Assembly: GCF_011947265.1 (NCBI RefSeq)
Contig: NZ_JAATHD010000007.1
Location: 1-64,000 of the forward strand
Source of the DNA: Paenibacillus sp. HB172176
Lineage (GTDB): Bacteria > Bacillota > Bacilli > Paenibacillales > Paenibacillaceae
DNA length: 64,000 nt
Direction of reading: 5' to 3'
Shown: positions 27,796 to 36,167 of the stretch, in pieces
How positions within the stretch are numbered: the stretch's first letter is position 1
Layout: the number at the start of each line of letters is the position of its first letter
Notes under the pieces: model-generated
What the model was told of the DNA's origin: nothing
Databases searched by the model: none
What the model saw: the letters and a program-made list of their open reading frames with translations, nothing else
Made by a program: the position numbers and the translations under genes

Positions 27796-28091
27796 TATTC
27801 GTTGTGAATTTATACTGCGAATGTGCCTGCTTCAAGGAGGAGGATAGCTGGTAGGAGGATATCTGCACCAGGTAGAAATCCGGTGCATTCCGCCTCCATT
27901 CGGCCGCTTTGTGAGAAATTCGGCACAGAGTGAACCGATCGGAGCTTTGCAATTGAATGCGCTTTCTATACAATGTGAACTGTCAAGTCCGCCGGCAATG
28001 GACTGCAGCGTTGCTGCAATGACCATGCAAGATGCAATTATGTACCTTCAAACAACCAATCAGCATGAACGCCCCGACGCGTTTGCGATAG
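27796..28091. promoter_or_regulatory. Leader region of second sugar locus
   Basis: No gene is supported. A GGAGGATA segment occurs twice (about 27836 and 27855) without a following start codon. GCACC (27865-27869) and GGTGC (27882-27886) could form a small hairpin. The promoter of the 28.1-39.5 kb operon is expected here but I cannot assign boxes with confidence. Confidence 0.35.
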
Positions 28092-28157
28092 GGAGGAGGG
28101 ACCGCCATCAACGTTCAACGCCAGAAGCCTGCAGCGTCGCCCGCAATCGTCAAGTGG

Positions 28158-29063
28158 ATGCGGCATCCGGCCGTGCGCGGGATGAGGAGAAGCCGCTACT
28201 TGTATCTGATCTTCTTCATTCCGCTCTGTTATTATCTGATCTTCCAGTACTGGCCGATGTACGGGATTACCATCGCCTTCAAGAATTATAATATTGTCAA
28301 GGGCATCACCGGAAGCGAATGGGTCGGTTTGGAGCATTTTCGCAAATTTCTGATCGATCCGTACTTCTGGAAGCTGGTTCGCAATACGCTCGTCATCAAT
28401 GTATACGAGATCCTGTTCGGATTCCCGATGCCGATTATACTGGCGCTCTTGTTGAATGAAATCAGACATCCCTTGTTCAAGCGCTTCGTGCAGAGCGTCA
28501 GCTACTTGCCGCATTTCATCTCAACCGTCGTCGTGGCGGGGATGATCGTCAACTTCCTGTCCACCGACGGCCTGGTCAATCAGATTGTAGAGTGGCTGGG
28601 CGGAAGCCCGATCCAGTTCTTGATGAAGCCGGAATGGTTCCGAACCATCTTCGTCTCGTCCGGCATCTGGCAGAGCGTGGGCTGGGGCTCGATTATCTAC
28701 CTGGCCGCACTGACCTCGATCGACCTGGAGCTCTACGAGGCGGCAAGAATCGACGGAGCCGGGCGGTGGAAGCAGATGCTTAATGTAACATTGCCCGGGA
28801 TGGCGCCGACGATTTCAATTATGTTAATTTTGAATCTCGGCAATCTCATGAGGCTCGGCTTCGAGAAAATTATTCTGCTCTACAACGGTTCCACCTACGA
28901 GACCGCGGACGTCATCTCGACCTACGTCTACAGGCGGGGCTTGCTTGGCAGCGACTTCAGCTACGCCACGGCGGTGGAGGTGTTCCAGGCGATTGTCGGG
29001 CTTGTCCTGCTCGTGCTGGCGAACCGCGCATCGCGCAAAATCAGCGAGACCAGCTTGTGGTAG
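28158..29063 (+). CDS. ABC sugar transporter permease, LplB type (second locus)
   Basis: A 301-residue permease with six helices; YYLIFQYWPMYGITIAFKNYN and the EAARIDGAGRWKQMLNVTLP loop define it. The first ATG at 28158 has only a weak upstream AAGTGG. A textbook GGGAGGAGGG at 28091-28100 lies six bases before an in-frame ATC at 28107, which would add 17 residues (INVQRQKPAASPAIVKW); an in-frame stop at 28089 excludes any earlier start. The true start may therefore be a rare ATC codon. It is the first gene of a GC-rich operon with the second permease, binding protein and hydrolases. Confidence 0.88.
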   Translation: MRHPAVRGMRRSRYLYLIFFIPLCYYLIFQYWPMYGITIAFKNYNIVKGITGSEWVGLEHFRKFLIDPYFWKLVRNTLVINVYEILFGFPMPIILALLLNEIRHPLFKRFVQSVSYLPHFISTVVVAGMIVNFLSTDGLVNQIVEWLGGSPIQFLMKPEWFRTIFVSSGIWQSVGWGSIIYLAALTSIDLELYEAARIDGAGRWKQMLNVTLPGMAPTISIMLILNLGNLMRLGFEKIILLYNGSTYETADVISTYVYRRGLLGSDFSYATAVEVFQAIVGLVLLVLANRASRKISETSLW

Positions 29064-29079
29064 GAAGGGGGAATCCGCG

Positions 29080-29961
29080 ATGAGGTCCGAATCGGCCCAT
29101 GGCTGGATTTATGACGGGATTATTGCGCTGACGCTGCTCTGTCTCGTATTCGTCACGCTGTATCCCATGTATTATATTTTGATCGTATCCATCAGCGACG
29201 GCACGCTTGTCACGAAGGGCGAGATCCACTGGCTTCCCAGGGGCATTACGCTGGACGCCTACAAGATCGTCTGGAACAATCCCGCGATCTGGCGAGCTTA
29301 CGGCAATACGCTGCTCTACACGGGGGTCGGCACCGCCGTCAACATTCTCCTGACCTCGATGGGAGCGTTCGCCCTGTCGCGCAAGGACATGTACGGAAGG
29401 CCGTTCTTCATCTTCCTGGCGGCGTTCACGATGTTCCTGACCGGGGGACTGATCCCGACGTACCTGGTCGTTCAGAAGCTGGGACTGATTGACTCGATGT
29501 GGGCGATTGTGCTGCCCGTGGGCATTAATACATTCAACTTGATTATTATGAAAACCTATTTCGAAGGCATTCCGATCTCGCTTCAGGAGTCGGCTCATAT
29601 CGACGGCGCCAACGATCTTCACATTCTTTTCCGAATCATTTTGCCGCTCTCCGTGCCGATTATGGCTACGATGGTGCTGTTCTACGCGGTGCAGCATTGG
29701 AACAGCTTCTTCCATGCGATGATCTATCTCAACAGTCAGGACAAGTATCCGGTGCAGGTGCTCTTGCGCAACATCGTCGTCCAGGGCGAGCTGATGGATC
29801 AATCCGGGGAGATCGGCAGCGCGGGCGGAGACTTCCGGGTCGTGGCGACGAATTACAAGTATGCGGTCATCATCATTTCCATGCTTCCGATTCTGATCGT
29901 GTATCCTTATCTGCAGAGATATTTTGTCAAGGGCGTCATGATCGGCGCTCTGAAGGGATAG
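29080..29961 (+). CDS. ABC sugar transporter permease, YtcP type (second locus)
   Basis: A 293-residue permease. LYPMYYILIVSISDGTLVTK near the start, the ESAHIDGANDLHILFRIILP EAA loop and the terminal KGVMIGALKG match YtcP/LplC. The ATG at 29080 has GGAAGGGGG eight bases upstream and lies 17 bp after the first permease gene. Together they form the channel of a CUT1-type importer lacking its own ATPase gene. Confidence 0.92.
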   Translation: MRSESAHGWIYDGIIALTLLCLVFVTLYPMYYILIVSISDGTLVTKGEIHWLPRGITLDAYKIVWNNPAIWRAYGNTLLYTGVGTAVNILLTSMGAFALSRKDMYGRPFFIFLAAFTMFLTGGLIPTYLVVQKLGLIDSMWAIVLPVGINTFNLIIMKTYFEGIPISLQESAHIDGANDLHILFRIILPLSVPIMATMVLFYAVQHWNSFFHAMIYLNSQDKYPVQVLLRNIVVQGELMDQSGEIGSAGGDFRVVATNYKYAVIIISMLPILIVYPYLQRYFVKGVMIGALKG

Positions 29962-29989
29962 CGGCAAGAGCAAGCTTGTTGGGCAAGGT

Positions 29990-30025
29990 GAAACGGTTGC
30001 GCCGTCCTTGGGCGGGGCGCGTTTC
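29990..30025 (+). terminator. Intercistronic hairpin before binding-protein gene
   Basis: GAAACG (29990-29995) pairs with CGTTTC (30020-30025), and inner GCGCC/GGCGC-like arms extend the stem. It lies between the permease stop and the lipoprotein start. Such hairpins often stabilise or attenuate mRNA so that binding protein exceeds permease; that role is inferred. Confidence 0.5.
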
Positions 30026-30054
30026 ATGCTTTTAAAAAAGGGAGGAGTCTACGT

Positions 30055-31716
30055 ATGTTGACAAAAACGATTCGCGCCTTCAGCGCCGCCATGGCGATTC
30101 TGCTTATCGCAACGATGGCCGCGGCATGCTCGGGCAATGGAAATCAGAATGAATCCGGCGGAGACGGGGCGAGCAACGCCCCCGCAACGGCGAACACAGG
30201 AAATGGCGGGACGGCTGCGCCGGAGGAGAACGCCAAGATCTCCGATAAAAAAAGAACGGTTAAGGTCTTGATCAAGGATTCACCCAATCAGCCGCTGAAA
30301 AACGGCACTGTCGTACAAAAGGAAATTCTGAACCGAACGAACATCGATGTTCAACTGGAAGCGGTGCCGAACAGCAACTATGACGACAAAAAGAAAACGC
30401 TGCTCGCCACGAACAATCTGCCTGACATTACGATCATTAATCAGCAAGACGTAACCGATTACAGCTCGACCGGCATCTTCCTGCCGCTCATGGATTATAT
30501 GAAGGAAGGCATGCTCCCGAATTTCAAGAAGCATTGGGACGCGCTGCCCGAGCTCAAGAAGCTGACGGTCGACGGCGAGCTGTACGCCTTCCCGGCGATT
30601 GCCCGCAACGAGGCGAAGAACGGATCGGGACCGGTCATCCGCATGGATCTGCTCGAGGCGAACAACCTTGAGGTGCCGAAGACCTTCGACGAGCTGTTGA
30701 CAGTGCTGAAGAAGCTGAAGGAAATTTATCCGGATTCGCATCCCTGGACGATCCGCAAGGGAACGCAGCAGTTGCTGAGCACAACGGCCTACTCGCTTGG
30801 CACGGGCAACGGCATCTACTTCGACAAGGACGTGGACGGAGGCAGATATGTATTCGGACCGGCAACCGAGGCGTTCAAGAACATGCTGGGCTACTTCAAC
30901 GAAGCCTATAAATCCGGTGTGCTCGACCCGGATTACGCGGTTATGACGTCCCAGCTTTGGAAGGAGAAGCTGACAAGCGGCAAATCGTTCTTCTTCTTCG
31001 ACAACAGCGGCTTCGCGATGGACGATACCCGCGCACTGCGCAAGACGGAGCCGGACGCGAAGTTCCAGATTATCCCCGTGCCGGAATACGATTCGGGCAA
31101 AGCGCGCGCGACCTACTTTGCAACGAAATTCAGCACGGATACGCAATTCGCCATTAATTCGCAGGCTAAGGATCCCGAGACGCTGCTCAAGTTCATCGAC
31201 TGGATGTATTCCGAGGAAGCGTCCAATTTGACGAACTTCGGCATCGAAGGCGAGAACTACGAGCTGGACGACCAAGGCCAGCCCGTCTTCAAGAAGGAAT
31301 TCGTCGACCCATTCAAGGACGGACAGCCTACGCCGTATTACGCAGTGTACACCGAGCTCGGCACCGGCAAGCTGAACTTCACGCCTTGGTTCGCCAATAC
31401 GATGACCTGGTTCCAGATCGACAAGCTGACGGGCACGTGGGATGACCTGAACGAGGAATATTGGAGCATTATTAACGCGGATGATTCGTATGTCGATCCG
31501 ACGATGGATCCGCCGCTGACGCAGGAAGAATCCGCACGGGTGAAGGAGCTGCTGCTGCCGCTGAACACGATGCTGGAGCAGGAGTATGACAAGTTCATCA
31601 TGGGCGCGAAGCCAATCGGCGAGTATGACAAGGTGATCGAGAAGGCGCGCGGCATGGGCGCTGACGAGTTGGAACAGATCTATAACGGAGCCTTGGAGCG
31701 CCTGGCGTCCATGTAG
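30055..31716 (+). CDS. Extracellular sugar-binding lipoprotein (second locus)
   Basis: A 553-residue solute-binding protein with signal peptide and lipobox AAAC (Cys25), followed by a Gly/Ser/Asn/Ala-rich linker to about residue 65. The body resembles YtcQ-type family 1 binding proteins (for example the EGENYELDDQGQPVF and TPWFANTMTWFQ segments). GGGAGG precedes the ATG. It pairs with the permeases at 28158 and 29080. The ligand is probably an oligosaccharide released by the hydrolases encoded downstream. Confidence 0.92.
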   Translation: MLTKTIRAFSAAMAILLIATMAAACSGNGNQNESGGDGASNAPATANTGNGGTAAPEENAKISDKKRTVKVLIKDSPNQPLKNGTVVQKEILNRTNIDVQLEAVPNSNYDDKKKTLLATNNLPDITIINQQDVTDYSSTGIFLPLMDYMKEGMLPNFKKHWDALPELKKLTVDGELYAFPAIARNEAKNGSGPVIRMDLLEANNLEVPKTFDELLTVLKKLKEIYPDSHPWTIRKGTQQLLSTTAYSLGTGNGIYFDKDVDGGRYVFGPATEAFKNMLGYFNEAYKSGVLDPDYAVMTSQLWKEKLTSGKSFFFFDNSGFAMDDTRALRKTEPDAKFQIIPVPEYDSGKARATYFATKFSTDTQFAINSQAKDPETLLKFIDWMYSEEASNLTNFGIEGENYELDDQGQPVFKKEFVDPFKDGQPTPYYAVYTELGTGKLNFTPWFANTMTWFQIDKLTGTWDDLNEEYWSIINADDSYVDPTMDPPLTQEESARVKELLLPLNTMLEQEYDKFIMGAKPIGEYDKVIEKARGMGADELEQIYNGALERLASM

Positions 31717-31748
31717 GAGCCGTCTTATTCGAATAAGGGAGTGTTACG

Positions 31749-32768
31749 ATGAAGATTCTGCACAAAGAGAAAGACATGTTGTTCGGCGAAGGGCGTCCGT
31801 TCCTGAGCTGCCACGCCTCGACGCTGATCGAGCTGCCGGACGGCGACGTTCTGGTCGCCTACTTCGCCGGCATGCGGGAGGGCTTCGACGATGTGGCGAT
31901 TTGGCTCTCCCGCAAGAGCGGCGGGCAGTGGGGCAAGCCCGTGAAGGTAGCCGACGAGGATGACCTTGTACACTGGAACCCCGTGCTTCATCTCGGCGAT
32001 GAGGGACGAGTCTGCTTGTACTACAAGGTGGGGCGTCCGATTCCGAGCTGGTACACGATGGTCATCGTCTCGGACGACGGCGGCAGAAGCTGGAGCGAGC
32101 CGCGCGAGCTCGTGCCCGGCGACCGCGGAGGGCGCGGACCGGTCAAGAACAAGATGATCGTGCTGCAGGACGGCACATGGCTGGCGCCCGCCTCGGTCGA
32201 AGGCAAGACGTGGGACTCGTTCGTGGACATCTCCCGCGACAAGGGAGAGACGTGGACGAAGAGCGCGATGGTGCCGGTGAAGCACGGGCAGCTCGGCATT
32301 GAGCGCGGCGCGGGCAGCTATGCGGACGATCAACTGCATGAAGCGCGCGGCAAGGGAATTATCCAGCCGACGCTCTGGGAGTCGAGTCCGGGCCGCGTTC
32401 ATATGCTGCTGCGGAGCACGGACGGCTTCATCTTCCGCAGCGATTCGGAGGATGGGGGCCAGACCTGGTCGCCGGCATACCCGACCCGGCTTCCGAACAA
32501 CAACTGCGGCATCGACCTGGCCCGGCTGAGCGACGGCAGTCTCGTTCTGGCCTATAACCCGGTGGGCATGTACAAGGGACCTCGCTCCCCGCTGCTGCTA
32601 AGCCGCTCCACAGACAACGGAGAGAGCTGGGATCAACTCGAGATTCTGGAGTACGAGCCGGGCGAATATTCGTATCCGGCGGTCATCGCGGAAGGCGCCC
32701 GCATTCATGTTTCCTACACATGGAATCGGCAGCGAATTGCTTACTGGATGTTCGACATACAGAGCTGA
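31749..32768 (+). CDS. BNR-repeat sialidase-like glycosidase
   Basis: A 339-residue six-bladed-propeller protein of the sialidase superfamily (BNR_2). Asp-box motifs are visible at SDDGGRSW, SRDKGETW, SEDGGQTW and STDNGESW. FLSCHASTLIELPDGDVLVA opens the protein as in predicted exo-sialidases. There is no signal peptide, so it probably acts in the cytoplasm on imported oligosaccharides. True sialidase activity is uncertain, since many members of this fold act on other sugars or are lyases. Neighbouring permeases and a DapA-type aldolase suggest an acidic or 2-keto sugar route. Confidence 0.82.
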   Translation: MKILHKEKDMLFGEGRPFLSCHASTLIELPDGDVLVAYFAGMREGFDDVAIWLSRKSGGQWGKPVKVADEDDLVHWNPVLHLGDEGRVCLYYKVGRPIPSWYTMVIVSDDGGRSWSEPRELVPGDRGGRGPVKNKMIVLQDGTWLAPASVEGKTWDSFVDISRDKGETWTKSAMVPVKHGQLGIERGAGSYADDQLHEARGKGIIQPTLWESSPGRVHMLLRSTDGFIFRSDSEDGGQTWSPAYPTRLPNNNCGIDLARLSDGSLVLAYNPVGMYKGPRSPLLLSRSTDNGESWDQLEILEYEPGEYSYPAVIAEGARIHVSYTWNRQRIAYWMFDIQS

Positions 32769-32820
32769 CTTAATGGTAGGAGAAAATGGTAGGAGAAAAA
32801 AGAGGAGAGGAGGCGCCGCG

Positions 32821-35800
32821 ATGAATAACGAATCGGCGCTGTCCCCCTCCCGGCTCGAGCGGCTCTTCCGGCAGCCGCCGGCGGAGTATCGATCCGCGCC
32901 GTTCTGGTCGTGGAACGACAAGCTCGAGCCCGAGGAGCTGGGACGACAGATCAAGGCTCTGCACGAAGGGGGAAGCGGAGGTTTCTTCATGCATTCCCGG
33001 GAAGGACTGGAGACGCCGTACATGGGGCATGAGTGGATGGAGGCCGTATGCGAATCGGTGAAGACGGCGGAACGGCTGGGCATGTACGCCTGGCTGTACG
33101 ACGAGGATCGGTGGCCCTCCGGCTCGGCGGGAGGCCGCATCCCGGCCCAGGGAGACGCTTTCCGGGCCAAGGGACTTACGATTCAGGTCGGCGGAGATTC
33201 GATCTGGACGAGAGGCGAACCGCTTGCAGCGCTGTTCCGCGCTTCGGTAGACGGCATGGCGCTACGCGGCTGCGTCCGCGAGGATGAGATGACGGCCGCG
33301 CCGCTTGCGGACGGAGAAGCCTGGCTAGCGTTCCGGGTCGAGGTGTCCCGGCCGAGCGAGTGGTTCAACGGCGAGTCGCCGCCGGATAATCTGAATCCGG
33401 ACACGGTTCAGGCGTTCATCGAGGATACGTACGAGGCGTACAGACGGGAGATCGGAGAGCAGTTCGGCCGGGTCGTTCGGGGAATCTTCAGCGATGAACC
33501 GAGCGTCCACGATCGCAATAGCCGTTACAGCGACGGCAGAGGCTGGATTCCATGGTCGGACGGCTTTGCGGATTTCTTCCGCGAGCGCAGGGGCTACGAT
33601 TTCCTGGACGCGGCGCCTGGCCTGTTCTTCCATGCGGAGGATTCCCCGGCCGTGCGGCACGACTATTGGCGCACGATGGGCGAGCGCTTCGCGGAATGCT
33701 ATTCCAAGCAACTCGGGGAATGGTGCGAGCAACATGGCTTGGCCTTCACCGGCCACTACCTGCAGGAGGATAAGCTCGGAACGGCGACACGCGTCGCCGG
33801 GGCGATTATGCCGCATTATCGCTTCCAGCATATCCCCGGCATCGACATTCTCGACGAACGAACCGATGAATATATGACGGTCAAGCAATGCACGAGCGTA
33901 GCCAGGCAATACGGCAGGCCGCATGTCATCACCGAGACTTACGGCTGCACCGGCTGGGCGTTCACGTTCGAGGGGCAGCGCTGGATTGGCGACTGGCAGT
34001 ACGTGCTTGGGGTAACGATGCGCTGTCAGCATCTCGGTCTATACTCGATTCGGGGCTGCCGCAAGCGGGATTATCCGCCGGTATTCGGCTACAACACGAA
34101 CTGGTGGCCGCATAATCGGGCGGTCGAGGATTATTTCGCCCGCCTGGGCGCCGTGCTGAGCGCCGGAGAAGCGGTTCGGGATGTGCTGATCCTGCATCCG
34201 GCATCCACCGCCTGGTCGATGCTCGGCTCCAACCCGTACGAGCTGCTGCGACGTCGCGACGACCGCGATCTGCCCGAGGTGGACGCCTATGGCGACCGCT
34301 TCAACGCGTTCCTCCGCGCTCTGCTCGGCTTGCATTACGACTTCGATCTTGGAGACGAGACGATTATGGAGGAGTCGGGCGAGGTGAAGGAAGGGAAGCT
34401 GTACGTGGGACAGGCGGGCTACAAGGCGGTGCTGCTGCCGCCGATTCGCACAATGCTGCGCAGCACGTATCATCTCTTGCTCGCGTTTCTGGACGCCGGG
34501 GGCAGGGTCGTCGCCGCCGGTCCGCAGGCGGACATGCTTGAGGGAAGACCCGCCGCGGAGGAATTGAAAAAGCTGTACGGCCATCGCAATCTGATGATGA
34601 CGAGCGACGAACGCGAAGCGTCGATGGCGCTGGAGCGCGTGCTTCCGCGGCAGGTGAGCTTGCGCGCCGGGGATGGAGAGGAAGCGTCCCGGCTCCTGTA
34701 TCTGCTCAAGGATACGGACGAAGGCAGCGTCTTGTTCATCGTCAACAACGATCACGAACGCGGCTGCGAGGCGAGCGTGCAGGTCGCGCGGTCGGGCCAC
34801 GTGGAGCTGTGGGACTCGCTGACCGGGGAAATCTCCGAGGTGAGCGCAAGCGTCGTCGAGGCAGGAGGTACGAGCTTCCGGGCGAGCCTGGGACCGGCCG
34901 ATTCGAAGCTGTTCCTGATTCGCCGGGAGAAGAGGGAGCTTGGCGCGGAAGCGCCGGGGCATAGGGAGCAGGGCACGGAAGCACCGGTCCGCACAGAACG
35001 GATTGCTGAAGCGGCAGATCGCATCGAACGAACCGGCGAAGCGGGGGAGCATGTTGAAGCGAACGACGAAAAGGCTGACCGCACCACGCGGAACGGAGAA
35101 GCGCAGGTGCATCGCGACCGGCTCGCCGGGTCCGCAGCGCCAGCCGCAGCGCCGCGAACCGTCACGGAGCTTGGGCCGGCCTTCGCGTTCTCGCGCACGA
35201 TGCCGAACGCGCTCGTGCTGGACCGCTGCGCCTACCGCTTGGCAGGCGGCGACTGGTCCGAGGAGATGGACGTCTGGCAGGCGCAGCGGTGCGTGCGAGA
35301 AGCGCTCGGCATGCGGCCGATCCACGAGAACGGCCTCGAGCAGCGGTATACGTGGATTGACGAGCCTCATCCGAGCGATGGCGCGCCCGTCGACTTCCGG
35401 TTCGTCTTCGAGGTCGATTGCGTGCCGGAGCGGATCGAAGCCGTAATCGAGCAGGCGCGGCACTACCGGCTCGCCTTGAACGGACGCGCGCTCGACGCGG
35501 AGCCGGAGGGCTGGTTCCTGGACCGCGCGTTCGACCGAATACGGCTCCCCGAGCCGATCGCCGGAACGAACGAATTGATCCTGTCCTGCGCGTATACGAA
35601 TGCAATGGAGATGGAGGACGTCTATCTGGTCGGCGATTTCGGCGTGGATTCGCAGAGGCGCATCGGAATAGAGCCTGCGCGCCTGCATACAGGAGACTGG
35701 ACGAAGCAGGGATATTTGCACTATTGCGGCAGCATGGTCTATCGGCACCGATTCGACTGCGAGCCGAAGGACGGAAGCTGCGTCAGGCTTTATCTTGGCA

Positions 35801-36093
35801 GGCATTCCGCCGTCACAGCGTCAATTCGCGTCAACGGCTTCGAGGCCGGGCAGATTCCCTGGCGATCCGCCGACGGATTGGATGTGACCAAATGGCTTCA
35901 TGCGGGGAGCAACCTGCTGGAGATCGAGCTCGTCGGCAGTCCGCGCAATCTGCTTGGACCGTTCCACGACGCGAGAGAGAACGTGATCCGGACCGAGTGG
36001 CATAACTTCCGAACGGAGGGCGAAGCTTACACGCCGTCATACAACGTGCATCCTTACGGCTTGTTCGACGGGGTTCGATTGATTGGCGGCTAA
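32821..36093 (+). CDS. Large glycosyl hydrolase, GH106-like/jelly-roll type
   Basis: A 1090-residue protein without signal peptide. The N-terminal part has PFWSWNDKLEPEELGRQI, GGFFMHSREGLETPYMG and AWLYDEDRWPSG, typical of large predicted alpha-L-rhamnosidase-like glycosyl hydrolases. Acidic residues in FSDEPSVHD and TETYGCTGW are candidates for catalysis. A jelly-roll C-terminal domain follows. Between about 702 and 780 lies a charged, repetitive Glu/Arg/Ala-rich linker that relatives usually lack. The ATG at 32821 follows GGAGAGGAGG. It likely removes a terminal deoxy or acidic sugar from imported fragments; the exact family is uncertain. Confidence 0.78.
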   Translation: MNNESALSPSRLERLFRQPPAEYRSAPFWSWNDKLEPEELGRQIKALHEGGSGGFFMHSREGLETPYMGHEWMEAVCESVKTAERLGMYAWLYDEDRWPSGSAGGRIPAQGDAFRAKGLTIQVGGDSIWTRGEPLAALFRASVDGMALRGCVREDEMTAAPLADGEAWLAFRVEVSRPSEWFNGESPPDNLNPDTVQAFIEDTYEAYRREIGEQFGRVVRGIFSDEPSVHDRNSRYSDGRGWIPWSDGFADFFRERRGYDFLDAAPGLFFHAEDSPAVRHDYWRTMGERFAECYSKQLGEWCEQHGLAFTGHYLQEDKLGTATRVAGAIMPHYRFQHIPGIDILDERTDEYMTVKQCTSVARQYGRPHVITETYGCTGWAFTFEGQRWIGDWQYVLGVTMRCQHLGLYSIRGCRKRDYPPVFGYNTNWWPHNRAVEDYFARLGAVLSAGEAVRDVLILHPASTAWSMLGSNPYELLRRRDDRDLPEVDAYGDRFNAFLRALLGLHYDFDLGDETIMEESGEVKEGKLYVGQAGYKAVLLPPIRTMLRSTYHLLLAFLDAGGRVVAAGPQADMLEGRPAAEELKKLYGHRNLMMTSDEREASMALERVLPRQVSLRAGDGEEASRLLYLLKDTDEGSVLFIVNNDHERGCEASVQVARSGHVELWDSLTGEISEVSASVVEAGGTSFRASLGPADSKLFLIRREKRELGAEAPGHREQGTEAPVRTERIAEAADRIERTGEAGEHVEANDEKADRTTRNGEAQVHRDRLAGSAAPAAAPRTVTELGPAFAFSRTMPNALVLDRCAYRLAGGDWSEEMDVWQAQRCVREALGMRPIHENGLEQRYTWIDEPHPSDGAPVDFRFVFEVDCVPERIEAVIEQARHYRLALNGRALDAEPEGWFLDRAFDRIRLPEPIAGTNELILSCAYTNAMEMEDVYLVGDFGVDSQRRIGIEPARLHTGDWTKQGYLHYCGSMVYRHRFDCEPKDGSCVRLYLGRHSAVTASIRVNGFEAGQIPWRSADGLDVTKWLHAGSNLLEIELVGSPRNLLGPFHDARENVIRTEWHNFRTEGEAYTPSYNVHPYGLFDGVRLIGG

Positions 36094-36167
36094 CGATTGA
36101 TTGCAGAGGAATAGTAGGCGATAATGGTATTCCTGCGGGATATTCGGCGTGATGATGGAGGAGAAGC

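Noticed and set aside
29041..30027. 328-codon antisense frame opposite the second-locus permease
   Set aside because: Shadow of the permease gene; His/Arg-rich product without start signals.
30280..31275. 331-codon antisense frame in the second binding-protein gene
   Set aside because: Codon-bias shadow of a clear lipoprotein gene.
32771..32797. Tandem ATGGTAGGAGAAA duplication before the large hydrolase gene
   Set aside because: A real 14-bp tandem repeat, but too small to interpret; the working binding site is the GGAGG closer to the ATG.
34039..35805. 588-codon open frame on the minus strand inside the large hydrolase gene
   Set aside because: It is a shadow of the GC-rich plus-strand gene; it has no binding site, no family resemblance and an Arg-rich composition typical of antisense frames.
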